From assembly GCA_020310875.1 (NCBI GenBank), contig CM035416.1, positions 73,663,983-73,727,982 on the forward strand: a DNA stretch of 64,000 nt. Reading direction: 5' to 3'. This stretch comes from Ceratopteris richardii. Its lineage: Eukaryota > Streptophyta > Polypodiopsida > Polypodiales > Pteridaceae. This document shows, piece by piece, positions 11,570-23,379 of this stretch. Below the pieces are notes generated by a model. It was given only the letters and a program-made list of their open reading frames with translations. It was not told where the DNA came from and made no database searches. Numbering within the stretch: the stretch's first letter is position 1; each line of letters opens with the position of its first letter. The translations under genes and the position numbers were made by a program.

Positions 11570-12830
11570 CCTCAAATGCCTAGGCGCCTTAACTTATTTC
11601 TCCTAATGCGCTCTCTGGCCTCTACCTGTGCCTCTTCTCTGACCCTTAACTCTTCTTCTTTTTGCTTCTTAGCTGTGTTGAGTCTCATTAGCATATCCTC
11701 TATAAGAGGTTCTTGATATAGCTTGACTCGACAACCACTAATATAGTTTGGCAAGACATCACCTTTCTAGTGTGGCCAATTGAACAACACCGCTAGTGGA
11801 AATTCTATTAATGATCACGGGTCCCTATCCTCTTTTTTCCAATTTGCGGCATGTTGTTTTAGGGTATAAACCAACACTAGGTCTCCCTCTTTCAAGCCTT
11901 TATCTTTGATATGTGCATCGAAGTATGCCTTTTGCCTTTTCTTTGCAGCATAGATGCCTGCCGTCACTCGTAGCCTTGTCTCACCTAAGCATTCTAGATC
12001 AAAGATCCTAGAGGATAACTTGTGTCCATTCCACTCATGCCCTTGTGCTACTTGTAAAGTTGGGATTAGGAAGTCCAAAGGTAGCACAACATTTTGTCCA
12101 AAGACCATCTGAAATGGGGTAGCATTGAGTACCGTTTTGTAGGCAACTCGGTAAGCCCAAAGAACATGATGAAGCTGTTTATCCCAATTAGAGCACTTAT
12201 TATTTACCAATTTTTTCAATACATTACATAGGATCTTGTTTGTGCTCTCAGCTTGTCTGTTAGCCTGTGGATGATAGGGGGCAAATTTCTTATGTATCAC
12301 CAAGAACTCTTGGAGGAGATTTTCAATGACTTCATTCAAGAAGTGTGTTCCTCTATCACTTACTAACTCTATTGGAAGTCCATATCTCGTGAAGATGTTC
12401 TCAAATAAGAATCTTGCCATCTCTTGAGCATCATTCTTTGTTGTGGCCTTGACTTCTAGCCACTCTGTAAGGTAGTCGGTGGCTACAATAATGTACTCTG
12501 CATGGGAGCTTCTAGCTGGGGGGGTTGATAGGACCTACAAAGTCTATACCCCATTTCAAAAATGCATGTCCTCCCATCATTGGCCTCAAAGGCATCTCAT
12601 CTTTTCTAATTGGGTACTGGGCACGTTGGCATGTGTCACATTTCTTCACATAGGTATGTGCATCCATATGAAGAGTGGGCCACCAAAGTCCTGAGAATAG
12701 AATAGTCTTAATTACTCGGTCAGGACCAAAATGTCTGCCTGCAACACTTCTATGGGTAGTTTCTAAGATTTTCAAATAGTCAGATTTGTGAACACACAAT
12801 CTTAAGTAACCATCTTTGCCTCTTCAGTAT
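11570..12830 (-). pseudogene. Gypsy element H integrase
   Basis: Minus strand. An N-terminal zinc-binding region has HxxxxxGRHFG then CDTCQRAQYP (about 12630-12650). The core has WGIDFVGPI, SDRGTHFLNE (second Asp, about 12340) and ANRQAESTNK (catalytic Glu, about 12260). After the core comes DLVLVYTLKQ, then a basic C-terminal tail (VKLYQEP...RIRRNKLRRLGI) at 11572-11754. Stops and a frame change separate 11754/11815 and 12420/12512. The first Asp segment is partly lost between frames. Confidence 0.88.
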
Positions 12831-13592
12831 AGGTTGTCTCCTACTAAGGTATAATCCTGAGCCTCTTGCTTCATGCTTCGTTTTCTTGCTAGACTAGCCT
12901 CGCTAGGTAGTGTTCCTGATCTCATAAATTCTACCAATGGAGCACTCGAATCTGGAACTAACGACACGTGATAAATTTCTTTGTCCATGCTAGGTCAATA
13001 CACTCCTAAACATTTTAGATTCTGCAATGTTTCGTTGTTTAGAATAGTGATTTCCTAGAAATCCTTCATGGGCTTATTGCAACCAACTACTATGTTCATC
13101 GTCCTCAACACAACAATCTAATACACCCTCCATATCTTGTTTGTACATGCTTCCTACCAATATTTGATATTTTTGTGATTTTACAATTTCATCTTTGTTT
13201 GCTTTTACATTCTTATTTGCGGGTCCGAAGGTTAGGACATGTACTAACTTATTTGCCCATTTGGGAACAACTTCTAAATTGAACAAATAAGCATCAGGTA
13301 GCTCATCAGACACTCCTTGTGGTGGCTCTCCTGAAGTGAGGTGAGAAAGGTGATCTGCCCTGAGGTGGGTCCTATCTTTCCTCACAATAACTTCAAAGTG
13401 ATATTCCATTAGTAAGAGGAACCATCTTACTAAGCATCCTGTATTGCAAGGTTTATTGACCAAGTATAATAAAGCTTGATGATCAGTGAAAAACTTGAAC
13501 TTGTTGGCCAATAGATAGTGTCTAAACTTCTTCACAGCATATACCATGCCTAAGCCTTCTCTTTCTGTCGTTGTATAGTTTCGTTCAGCCAC
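12831..13592 (-). pseudogene. Gypsy element H RNase H
   Basis: Minus strand. The RNase H domain (13074-13592) has NYTTTEREGLGMVYAVKKFR, YLLANKFKFFTDHQAL (catalytic Asp) and HLRADHLSHLTSGE, ordered as in gypsy pol. It follows the RT at 13593-14139, and the tail (to about 12831) is a linker to integrase. The frame is open for 172 codons, one of the better preserved parts of H. Confidence 0.87.
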
Positions 13593-14139
13593 ATTTAGCT
13601 ATCTACTAGCATAAGCTATAGGCAAATCTACATTTCCTTCACCTGTGGGTTGTGACAACACACATCCTATTGCATAATTGGATGCATCCATGTGTACATG
13701 GAATGGCTTATTCCAATCAGGAGTGGTCAGTATTGGTGTTGTGCACAAACGTCTCTTCAGCTCATTGAAGGAATTTTTGCATTCCTCATTCCACTCAAAA
13801 TTTGTCAACAAGGCATAAAGAGGTTTAGCGATGATTGCATACATATGAATAAACCTATGGTAATATCCACAATGACCCATGAAGGCTTGTACCTCTTTAA
13901 CGTTCCTTGGCCTGGGCAACGCCGCTATGGCTCTTACTTTATCCTCATCTGTTGATATTCCATTCTTAGAAACAATATGACCTAAGATTTTACCTTGACG
14001 TACCATGAACACACACTTCTTTGGGTTCAGACAAACTCGATATTCTCTACACTTGTTGAAGATCTTTCTGAGCTCAGGGATGTGACGTCTCCTTTCTTGG
14101 GAATGAGCACATAAATTGTCCACATATACTTCTAAGCTC
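13593..14139 (-). pseudogene. Gypsy element H reverse transcriptase (C-terminal part)
   Basis: Minus strand. It begins abruptly at LEVYVDNLCAHS: the catalytic YVDD has become YVDN. It then continues with the thumb/connection blocks CLNPKKCVFMVRQGKILGHI and VQAFMGHCGYYHRFI, and ends with HVHMDASNYAIGCVL, entering RNase H. The N-terminal half is missing because element I's LTR abuts at 14140. The RT is closely similar to that of gypsy E at 53798-54480, so H and E are one family. Confidence 0.9.
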
Positions 14140-14636
14140 TGTTAAAAGCACTTCGGTCAAGTTGCTTTTAATCTCTTTTCGGGTTCTTGGGGATAGTTAG
14201 GGGTCTGACAGTGTAGAGGCCCTGTATTTAATTTTCCCAGTAACTTTCAACTACGCAGTTAATTATGATTTCGAGGTAATAACTTCCTCTACACATTATT
14301 ACTATTCGTATTACGGTTATTCCTTACACAATGCTTAACGCGCGAGTTAGCAATCACAGTCGCACAGACTTATTAATGTGAATATAACATTACTGTGTTA
14401 ATGTTAATACTTCAATTCAACAAACAACATACAATACTCAGTAATTCAGCAATATCGGCATACGATCTTCTCCGCATGGTCGCCCAAACAGACAGTCTGG
14501 CAAACCTGTCTCTTCTCCGAAGAACACCGTAATGCCCTTTCATTAATGGGTAAAACTTACATCGTATCGCTATGCCCTTTTGGTGCATGTGACTATGAAC
14601 AATAGAATTACATTATTCCCATCTAGCGGCCTAACA
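14140..14636 (-). repeat. 3' LTR of gypsy element I
   Basis: Minus-strand LTR, 497 bases, TGTTAGGCCGC... to ...TTTTAACA, recognisably related to the LTRs of element J (TGTAAGCCGCC... to ...GTTTAACA). Conserved blocks include the AGGCCCTGTATTT/TAGGGCCTCTATTTAT and CTGTCTGGGCG/GACAGTCTGGC stretches. It directly abuts the H reverse transcriptase. Confidence 0.85.
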
Positions 14637-14664
14637 CTGGCACGCACGGTGGACTCGAACCCGC
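14637..14664 (-). other. tRNA 3'-end-like sequence beside LTR of I
   Basis: Read on the minus strand, the sequence before the 3' LTR is GCGGGTTCGAGTCCACCG then TGCGTGCCAG. It contains a perfect pol III B box, GGTTCGAGTCC, and a CCA one base before the LTR. There is no polypurine tract here; upstream is instead a pyrimidine run (TTTTTTTTTCTTT). The T-stem is only partly paired. The same arrangement occurs in J. Confidence 0.55.
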
Positions 14665-14678
14665 AAAGAAAAAAAAAA

Positions 14679-16793
14679 TTAAGGCTCATCTACAATGCCT
14701 TGTATGTACAGGGTTCTAGCTAATTTAAATGTGCGGGTGATCTTTTGTTTCAGGGAATCAAGCATGATCTTCAAGGTATCTAGCTCCAACAGTTGTGCGT
14801 CTGTTCTGACTGAACTCACGGCAATAACTTGACCGAGCAATGCATCGGTCTGTGTCTGCAAAAATGCTTCTTGTAAATAAAAGTCATTAGCTAATGCAAC
14901 ATCTCTCTGCTACTTCATATCTGCAATCTGAGCATCAATCCGTGATAATCTTTCTACTTGAAATCCCAACTGTTTTTCTCTGCGTTCCAGCTCCTGAGCT
15001 TGATATTGGATGGTTTTATAATATGCATCCCTTTCTTTCATGATTCTTGCTAATTCTTTCTTAAGCTGAATTGTCAGACCCGTTTGTGCTTTTAAGTCAC
15101 AATTCGCCTGAAAAAGACTGGTAGATGCGGTCTGTAATTCTGCAGTAGTCTACTTAGCCAAGTCAGCCATTTCTTGTCCTTTCGGCACTACCTCATCAAG
15201 CTCGGCATGAGTTTCTGCCAGCAAATTGCCTAGAGCAACCTGAGCATCTTCCTTGTCCTGTACCTCTTCATCGCGAGCAGATAAAAGGACATTCTGTTCA
15301 TTCAACTTAGCAAGTGTTGCATCACGTTGGGCAATCAGGTTGACTTGCTCAGCGATCTGGGCTTGAAGTTGTTGAAGTTGAACCTGCAGGGCATGGTTCT
15401 CTGTTTTGACCGCATTTGCTTCTTCCTTCAACGGAGCAATGTCGGCTTCCAGCAAATCAACTTTACCTTGCAATTCCTGCCTAATATTCTCTATTGTGAT
15501 TTTCAATTGAATAGGTAACTACTGGGAAAATTGGATCAAGAGGCGACCCATATATTCTAGTTCATTAAACATCGGAGTCAGAGGAGGAAGAGCAGGAAGT
15601 GGTTGGGATGAAGAGGCGGAGAACAAATGAGGAGAGGGTGGTGGAGAATAGTCGGGAGAAGAGGATGGAGGAGTAGGTGCTTCAGGAATGTCAGTGGTGA
15701 TGGCACTAGTAGGCACTACACCGGGCTCAACAGAGTTAAGGGGCGGAGGAAGGGGAATGAGAGGATTCTGCACCAAGACTAATCTGATTGTAATTTGATT
15801 TGACGGCTCAGCTTTGTCGAGCAGGACCTCAGCATTGGCAATCACTTCGTTGATGATTTCAACGACAATTTCTTTCACAGTAGTCTCATCCTACTGATGA
15901 GAATCTGCCCGAGAAGATACCTCTTCAGATTCGTCCAGGTTTTCACCATGTTCCTGCTGTTTGAGGGGAGAAGAGGGAATGGATGATTCAACATGAAGAG
16001 ATGTTGCCGTGTCGTGGAAGACTTCTGTTTCGTGACCGGCAGTGGATCCTTGCACCTGACTTCCAGAGGGGCTAACACATCTGTGTTTTCGGCGAAATAG
16101 CTGGAACAGCTCTGCATCATTGTCATCCTCGTCCTCAAGCATATGAGTAGATTCTTCATGTAACAAGAAGGGTGCGTTTGGAGGAGGTTGCACGGCTAGG
16201 ATCACCGGAAAGAGGAAGGTGAGGATATGGGGTAGACGAGAATGAGGAAGGTCACCCTTAGTGACTTGTTTGATAACCGCTACACATTCATGGTGAATGC
16301 ACCGGAAATAGAAGGAGGCGAAATTGACAGACTCACGGGAAGTGGTATCTATCATCGAATAAAATGGGCGGGCAATACCATATGTGCGTTTCTGTAAATT
16401 TAGGGTGGCTACTAAAAACTGTAGAGCTGTACGCTCTGGTTCAGGTCTACACAGAATGGCATACGCATTGGATGAGTGCTTGGGAAACAATTCTTGCATG
16501 GTGGCTACGGAAAGAAGGGGACCATTCTCCAATCCTCCCCGAGGAAGTCAAAAAGCTTCAGCAAATGTAGCTAAAGTAATAACGACACGAGATAGTAAAC
16601 AAGCAATAGGCCAACACTACTCGGTAGCAGGTATGGCAACAATGGCAGAAATCATCTGGGCATGGAATGGTTGACACTCCACTGAATGCCAAGGCAATTC
16701 AGCGAAGGCCAACATACCACGGGTGCGCAAATACTCACTCACTTTGGGAGTGAGGCCTACACGGAAGGTTGCGACATTCGCGAGTGCTTCCAT
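14679..16793 (-). pseudogene. Post-integrase extra ORF of element I
   Basis: One minus-strand frame of about 700 codons (stop after IQGIVDEP) interrupted by six stops, otherwise colinear with the extra ORF of J. Start chosen at MEALANVATF, matching MEALANFATF of J. Domains in order: a globular N-terminal part (ELPWHSVEC, AILCRPEPERTALQFL, HILTFLFP, about residues 1-215); an acidic linker; a Ser/Pro-rich part (PTPPSSSPDYSPPPSPH); then a long coiled coil (about 400-700). Comparison with J suggests that TEQ, SQQ and KQ codons became stops by CAG to TAG change, and one Arg (CGA) became TGA. Function unknown. Confidence 0.85.
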
Positions 16794-17105
16794 GGCGCAC
16801 AAGTAAACAGGAGAACACAGAATACACAGAGCACACAATCACACAATCACAATAGCGATTATCAGTGGCAAACACACAATTAAGTAAGAGCACAGACAAC
16901 ATTAGGCGTCAAGAACCCTAATCATCACGCAGTATTGGCTAGATATCCGTCATGATTACGACATGCATGCATGTGCAACAACAGTAACATCGAGCGGCGT
17001 TTAATCATAGGTAGATACCAAAACGAGGAGCTTACGGTCAGTAGTCAACCGAAATATGGGGATAACAAGAAAAATAAGTGACACGTGAAAAAGACTAAGT
17101 ACACG
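16794..17105 (-). other. Spacer between integrase and extra ORF of I
   Basis: About 310 non-coding bases, matching in position the 335-base spacer of J. It retains the T/C-rich character (minus strand) seen before the J ORF, including CTGTGTGTTT words. No gene is visible. Confidence 0.5.
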
Positions 17106-17440
17106 TCATCGGTTATCAGATGGCTGGTGATATGTGCGCAACTTAGAACCATTTACCACTTTTGGAAGGAGAACACCTGATAAGGTTGCCAACCAAAAAG
17201 TTGCTAGGTATGCCCATAATACGGCAGGTAAGAGTTCATCCCAACATTCCGGACATTCCAAAATCAATTTGCGAAGCATATTCAACAAAGTCTTATTGGT
17301 ACTTTCAGCCAGACCATTAGCACGTGGATAGTACGGTGAGCTGAATTTATGCATAATCTGAAAAGTTTGAGTCAGCACTTGCATTAAGTTGTTGGCAAAA
17401 TGTGTGCCTTAGTCCGCCACTATTTCCAGAGGTAGTCCAT
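17106..17440 (-). pseudogene. Element I integrase remnant with internal deletion
   Basis: Minus strand: PRYGLPLEIVAD, GTHFANNLMQ, then LTQTFQIMHKFSSPYYPRANGLAESTNK (catalytic Glu region) up to PAVLWAYLAT. The frame then jumps directly to LSGVLLPKVVNGSKLRTYH, the last residues of the protein. In J about 130 residues lie between these points. So I carries an internal in-frame deletion in addition to its 5' truncation. Confidence 0.85.
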
Positions 17441-19670
17441 ATCGAGGGTTCTTGTTTTTCTCTTACTAGGCTCTCCTGAATCACTTGGCTCTAATTGCTC
17501 AGCTGGTTTAGGTTGTTTTAAGGCTTGTGCCCTAGTACCTTCATGTATAGGAGCCACATTATCGCTACTAGAACTTGAATCCCCTACTAAGCCTACTACG
17601 TTAACGGGTGTAACCTTTGGTGCACTAGAGGGATGTCCGGGACAATCTCTCAGGAGCTGTTCTTTGCCACACTCAAGACAAACAACTTGTATTGTGATGT
17701 TCTACCCTTGTATCGGAGCTAGTGGGTGGGGTGGTTGTTGTCCTTGTATAGGTTGAGGTTGGCTATATCCTCCATGTTCATACGGTCTAGTTGCTCCTGG
17801 TGGTCCTCGATATGGGTTATACCTAGGAACTTCTCTGCCTTGTTCTCTAGGAGGGTATCCATATGGTCTACATTGGGGTGGTACAAACAGTTGTGGCTAT
17901 CTATTCATTGGATAGTTTTCGATGTTGTAGTTGATGTACTTCTACTCACTATAAGAGTATATGTTAGGCTCCTGAGTTGGTTTTCTATCGTAAGGGTAAG
18001 GTTGTGATAACCATAATCCTTCTCTGGTGCTGACATGAGATGGATGATCTCCACCGCAAAGTGTGCAACTTCCTAACATTGGCACTCTCAAGGAGGAATT
18101 TTGGTTGCTCCTTTGTCCTTGGGCTCCTAATTTCTTGGTCACCAATGCTGCCACTTCCTCCACATAACTCGAACTAGAAGTCTCATTGCTCCTTGTATCC
18201 TCTGTTTTGATATGATCTTGTGTGATTTTGAGATCCTCAGCTAAGTTGTCTTCCAAATCTATGCACTCTTGAAGACACTCACTCAGAGTTTGCAATCGTT
18301 TTACGTATACTAAGATTCTCAATGTTCCATTCAATAGACCTTTTTAAAATAAGGATATCATTTTTTGCTGAGAAGGTATCTCTATCACAGGGCATCAGTC
18401 TACATATTGATTAAATCTTCGTGCTACATTTTTTACTGTCTCATTAGGAGCTTGTTTGAAACTATGTATTAAGGATGACGAATTGTACTTGATCCCTCGC
18501 TTAGTGAATTCCCCAATAAATTCTTGGAAGAATTGTTCAATATGGCCAAAGCAATTTGGATCCAAGGATTGAAACCAAGTTAAGGCTATTCCCGTGAGGG
18601 TTAGCCCAAAGGATTCATATTGCACAAAAAAGTCATCCACTTGCTCTGCTCGCAACACCTGCTTGTATTCTGCAATGTGATCATAGGGCTGTCATGTGCC
18701 ATCATAATGATTTCGCATACATTTGGCCAATTGGGTTGGTATCACTCTTTTGCCTGGCCCTGGAGATCGAATTATGATGGAAAAAGCGGGTTTTATTGGG
18801 TGTATTCCAACTCCTACACTTTGCGGTGGTTCTGCCCTAAGGGTGGTTCTATTCCGATTTCCCATTCCTTGGCTAGTTTGGTTGTGGGAGTTAATTCCTG
18901 GTATGGTGGATTGCACCTGAGGTCTGTTCGACCTACTAAGTTGGCTCGTTTATCCTGACATCACCTTTTTCATTCTTTTTTGGGTCTAGAATGGGTTTTG
19001 TGAGGTAGTTGCCCGATCTCGAGAAGGGAATATAGGCAGATCCATGTACTTTAATCTTGACCCATTCACTTCATCTACAGGCCAATATATCCTTTGATTT
19101 TGGTCTAGGTATGTAAATCTAGATGGACCCTAAACTCATATATAGTTATTGGGATGATGCCTTCTCATTGTGTCAGTGAATCAGTTTGTAGGAGTAGGTC
19201 TGATCCATGTACTAAGTACACATCCATCAGATAGTCATCTTGGGGTATCTTGTCCGCTTGCAATACTTGAGTCATTACTGACTTTCCCCTAGGGGTAGTC
19301 ACCGTATCTCCACTGTTGGTTCTCCCAGAAGTTCCTTGTCCCTCTAATTCTCCTCTTTCATTAATCGGATCAGGGTTTTTGGTTACGACATATATCTGGC
19401 CCATGTTGTCCATGTAAACTCCTCCTTCATACTTGACAGCTGGTCTTGGAACTATTTCAGGTTCTGTAGTGTTTATCATTCTTGCTACTGACCTGTGTAG
19501 ACCATCAAGGTAGATGGGTATTCCTTGCAAGTTAGTGGATATGTATTGAATAGACATCCGATATTCCCCTTTCACTATAGACATAAAACCTTCCTTAGGT
19601 ATTGAACTATGCATGTCTTTAGAAGCCAAGAGTCTCTCCAAGTTAAAAGACATTTCTGACTTACTCATCT
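17441..19670 (-). pseudogene. Gypsy element H gag
   Basis: Minus strand. The N-terminus is at 19668 (MSKSEMSFNLERLL), followed by about 165 open codons, then a decayed stretch. The retrotransposon gag core follows at 18395-18658 (FFVQYESFGLTLTGIALTWFQSL, FTKRGI, NETVKNVARRFNQY). The C-terminal part (17942-18334 and on to 17441) has a Pro/Tyr-rich stretch (PYGYPPREQG) and one zinc-knuckle-like motif, C-L-E-C-G-K-E-Q-L-L-R-D-C, which lacks the metal-binding His. The same KCGKEHLLRDCP motif, with His, occurs in the E gag at about 38380. At least eight stops. Confidence 0.85.
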
Positions 19671-19984
19671 ATGAACTGAGCACGAAGTGCTAACCACTGA
19701 GTTGTGAGTCCCCGACTTGGTTGTGTGGTTGACACTAGCCTCTGATGATTTGGTACTTTATCTATCTCTTCCTAAGTGTCTACTTGATCTTAAGTTCATA
19801 AGCCTTGTCTCCAAGTCCAAAATTGTCCTTTGAATTGCTCAAAATCTTGTGGAAGTCCTTGCTTCCTAGTCCAACCTGAGGGTCAACGAACCCAAAATCA
19901 CTCCAAACGGATTTTGTATGAGAAAGTAATGCCAGTTCAGGGTTTTGGGGGTTAAAACAGGGAAACAAGATCTTTGGAGGAGTG
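19671..19984 (-). other. Leader of gypsy H, upstream of gag
   Basis: About 310 bases between the gag start and the GATACGATAC array. There is a short open frame at 19780-19968 on the minus strand with no recognised similarity. It is probably untranslated leader of element H. Confidence 0.5.
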
Positions 19985-20493
19985 CCTCAGGACAGGCGAT
20001 ACGATACCAGGTTTTCACTATACAAAACCGCTATGGACGATACCACATTCGACGATACAATACCACTCGCTAGATGATACCTCACTTCTCACGATACGAT
20101 ACCAAAACAATCGACGATACGATACTTGGTCTACTAACGATACGATACTGGAACTCTCACGATACGATACTGGTTCTATGGACGATACGATACCACTTTT
20201 TTGCATGATACGATACTAGAATAGGCACGATACGATACCAACCTGGCACGCGATACGATACTGCTCGATCGATGATACGATACCGTGAATGACACGATAC
20301 AATACCACCGGGGCGATCAGGATCGCAATACCAACACTTGACGATATGATACCAGAATGGTATCACGATACCTCAAGTGGGCATGCACGATACGATACTA
20401 GTACAACCCACGATACGATATTGGAACTCACACGATACGATATTGGAACTCACATGATACGATATTGGAACTCACACGATACGATACTGATTT
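19985..20493. repeat. GATACGATAC array, left part (leader of gypsy H)
   Basis: About 17 copies of the core GATACGATAC (with variants ATACAATAC, GATATGATAC, GATACGATATT) separated by short unique spacers. Starts of neighbouring copies between 20090 and 20292, and between 20387 and 20476, lie 21-24 bases apart. It is cut at 20494 by element J. The array resumes after J with a copy of the segment at about 20172-20400, so a higher-order duplication is present. Confidence 0.9.
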
Positions 20494-21068
20494 TGTAAGC
20501 CGCCGGATTGGCAATTGTAATCTTTCCCTTTCATATTCTACACGAATCGAAAGGTCATTGCGTGAAGTTGTATCCATTTATAAATCAATGAAAAGACGCT
20601 TCGGTAACAACTAGAAGGGTCGCCAGACTGTCTGTCTGGGCGATACGTCTATGTAGTTCCGTTGTGTTGTGTTTTGAGAATTCTGAGTAATACTATGTCT
20701 TCTGTCTTTGTTTGATTATTTGCACCTATACGGTAAAGACTGGATTGCGATAATGTTTACAGTAAGTTAAGTATTGAATCACTGTTCCGTTAAGTTAATT
20801 ACTGTAAGTCTGTACTACAGTAGTGTTTACCTTGTGCGTCGAGTACTGAGAAAGTATTAATTCGTGTATGATTCGGAAGTCTATGAGAGAACCCATCAGA
20901 GTATTGGTAGTAATTCATATTAACAGAGATTTAGACATTAAGGTACTGTGGTGTGAGTGTTTAATTGGGAAAATCTAGTATAGGGCCTCTATTTATTCAG
21001 ACCCCTTCCACTCCCAAGAACCCAAAAAGAGCTTAAACGTGATTCTGACGGCAAACGCGCGTTTAACA
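20494..21068 (+). repeat. 5' LTR of gypsy element J
   Basis: 575 bases, TGTAAGCCGCCGG... to ...CGCGCGTTTAACA. Nearly identical to the 3' LTR at 29424-29992 apart from scattered substitutions and a small insertion in the first 20 bases (GGATTGGCAATTG against GGAATTG). The small divergence means J is the younger insertion relative to H. Confidence 0.95.
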
Positions 21069-21069
21069 C

Positions 21070-21087
21070 TGGCGCTGTCTGTGGGAA
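21070..21087 (+). other. Primer-binding site of J
   Basis: TGGCGCTGTCTGTGGGAA begins two bases after the 5' LTR. It resembles the TGGCGCCGTCTGTGGG primer sites of plant Tat/Ogre-type gypsy elements, which pair with a tRNA-Arg 3' end; one position differs. The tRNA assignment is from family knowledge, not checked. Confidence 0.75.
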
Positions 21088-21221
21088 AGTGGCAACAGAG
21101 TGTTGCAAAGTGATTGTCGGAAGGTAGCAATAGAGTGTTGCAAAGTGATTGTGGGAAGGTAACCATAGATTGTGAATCAACAGTAAGGTAGAGTAGTACG
21201 CAAGTGTAGCAAAGGTGCTAT

Positions 21222-23060
21222 ATGCCGGTTACTCGGTCCGGTGAGTCATATCCGAAGTACAGGAGAGATCGACAGCCTTGGGAGATATCAAATTTATTAG
21301 GAACATCCTCAGGAGGCAGAAGCACAGATCGGTTAAGACCAGTCGTCGAAGAAACGAAGCGCGTTAGCAGTGATTCCGGTAGCATTCCGGTAGAACATAC
21401 TACAATTCCGGTAGATTTTGGTGTAATTTTGGTACAGAAGATACAGTAACTTCGGAGTCTACAGGAACGCAGTGTGCAGTTGATCCGACACCGTCTGGTC
21501 AAGATTCAAACCTCTCTACGGATAGAGGTGTGTTATCCAGAGCGGTCATTGAAGGTGAAAGAATACCCTGGATTGGGGAAAGTTCCATCAATTCCGGTGG
21601 CAGTTCGGTCCCGATTGCAGAAAATTTACAATTTTCCGGTGACAGTGTTATACTTCCCAGTGAATCTTCATTCCGGACACCACTGTTCGGGGCAACTTTG
21701 CCTACGTTTGATACTGCAGAAGAGGATAGGCTATTCGAATTAGAAATTCGTAAGAGGTTGAGTGCTATTTTCGAATCGGAAAGTGAGCAGTCTGATCATA
21801 CAGAATCTGAAGGACCGAAAACACATCCTCAGAACTCAGGAAATAGTAACAGTACTGCCACCAGCACCATGAGTGGGCAACAACAACAACAACAACAACA
21901 ACAATAAAAACAACAACAACAACAACAACAACAGCAACAGCTACTTCCACCTCGACCAGTTCCAACAGGAGTAACTTACACCAAATTCGGTGGATTTCCA
22001 GGTGATGATCCTGATGCTCATGTACGCACTTTTGAAATAAGTTATGCAGTACTTAACCATCAACCCGATCCGGCATACAAGGCCATAGTATTCCAATCAA
22101 CATTAGTTAATGAAGCAGCAAGGTGGCCTACAGAGTATGATATCAATCATTTTGGCACCTATGAAGCGGTAAGGGATGCGTTTCTGCAGAGATTCCGGCT
22201 AAAGAAGAACCCTGCCGAAATTTTCGATTACTTACAGAACAATAGACAGAAGCTGAACCAAACTGTGCGGGAATATGCCACCCTATTCAGAACTCATTTG
22301 AAACAACTACCTCCGGCACATGCCAATTTACCGGATGATGTCATCACTCAGTGGTTTATTAATGGGTTGACTCCGTAGCTCCGAGAGATTATGATAATCC
22401 GTTGTGTGGGAGCTATGACACTAGATGCGGTTATTGCAATGGCCTTGCAGCTCGAACATAAGGTTGGAGGCTTTACCGAAGACCTGGAGTGGTCAAAAGC
22501 CAGTAAAAATGTTGCAGAGGATCCGGCTAGACAAATGTACTGTACCAAATGCAAGAATCCAGGGCATACCAGTGCCACATGTGCCCTTAATCAGATGTAT
22601 TGCGCTATCTGCAATACAACCAGACATTCCATCGAAAACTGTGCATATAACGCCAAAGTGCAGGGACCAGCAACTGTAAACGCTATCATACAAGAACCAA
22701 GGCAGTCGACCACTCATTATATTCCACCTCAGATGAGAAATAATCAGCAGCAGGGATACAGAAATTATCGAGGACAGCGGAATACAAATTACAATACAAA
22801 TCGTTGGCATACAGGAACATCACAGGAAAATAATTCTTTGCCACCCCCTCACTGTCATTTTTGCGGTGAGTTAGGCCACATACGCAGATTCTGTAAAGAT
22901 GCAGCTGAATATAATCAGAGGAAGAAAGAGCGTCAGAACCCTATGACCAATATGGTATATATTTCACCAATAGAAACTCAAGCAGCAGTGATTCAAACAA
23001 GATCTGGTAAACAGTTACAACCAGCAACAGAAGTGTTTCAACCTGGCATCCATGAACAAA
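21222..23060 (+). pseudogene. Element J gag
   Basis: Starts at MPVTRSGESYPKYRRD (21222). A frameshift near 21430 moves to the frame used for the rest of gag-pol. A Gln-rich stretch encoded by CAA repeats (21880-21942) precedes the gag core (YTKFGGFPGDDPDAHVRTFE, then ARWPTEYD, AFLQRFRLKK). Three zinc knuckles follow: CTKCKNPGHTSATC, CAICNTTRHSIENC and CHFCGELGHIRRFC, all with the C-x2-C-x4-H-x4-C pattern. Stops at 21905 (CAA to TAA inside the Gln run) and 22376 (probably CAG to TAG) break it. Gag packages genomic RNA; three knuckles is more than the usual one or two. Confidence 0.92.
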
Positions 23061-23379
23061 AGAGAATGTATGCCAAAGCTAGTCAATGGACCACCAAAGA
23101 ACCTACAGTGTTCCCAGATCCAATTCTAGTGACCCAAGTTCCGCTGCCAAAGGAAGGATCGCAGGAACAAGATTCTACCTCTGTAACAGGCGCATTATCT
23201 TCAGAATCGATGAAAAGTACAATTCAAGCAGATCAGGCATGGGAAATTTTATCTAAGGCGTCCATTACTCTCCCTCTTCGACAATTACTTGCACTAGTAC
23301 CGGGAGTTCGACAGCAAATCCAGCAACAACTCAGTCCTGGGTCTTCCTGCATTCCAGCGATAGCAATGGTACAACCGGA

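Larger units (their letters stand above)
14140..17440 (-). mobile_element. Gypsy element I, 5'-truncated
   Basis: Same family as element J. It has, in minus-strand order, a remnant of integrase (17106-17440), a spacer, the extra ORF (14679-16793), a tRNA-like border, and the 3' LTR. The 5' LTR, gag, protease, RT and RNase H are gone. The right junction with H gag lies near 17440, inside the integrase words PRYGLPLE. H lacks the RT N-terminal half at the same place, so insertion was accompanied or followed by a deletion. Confidence 0.8.

Noticed and set aside
14637..14664. Functional tRNA gene at the LTR border
   Set aside because: Only about the T-arm and 3' end are present; no A box or anticodon arm precedes it.
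19974..20498. Short ORFs in the GATACGATAC array
   Set aside because: Both strands are open by virtue of the repeat; the amino acid pattern is just the repeat.
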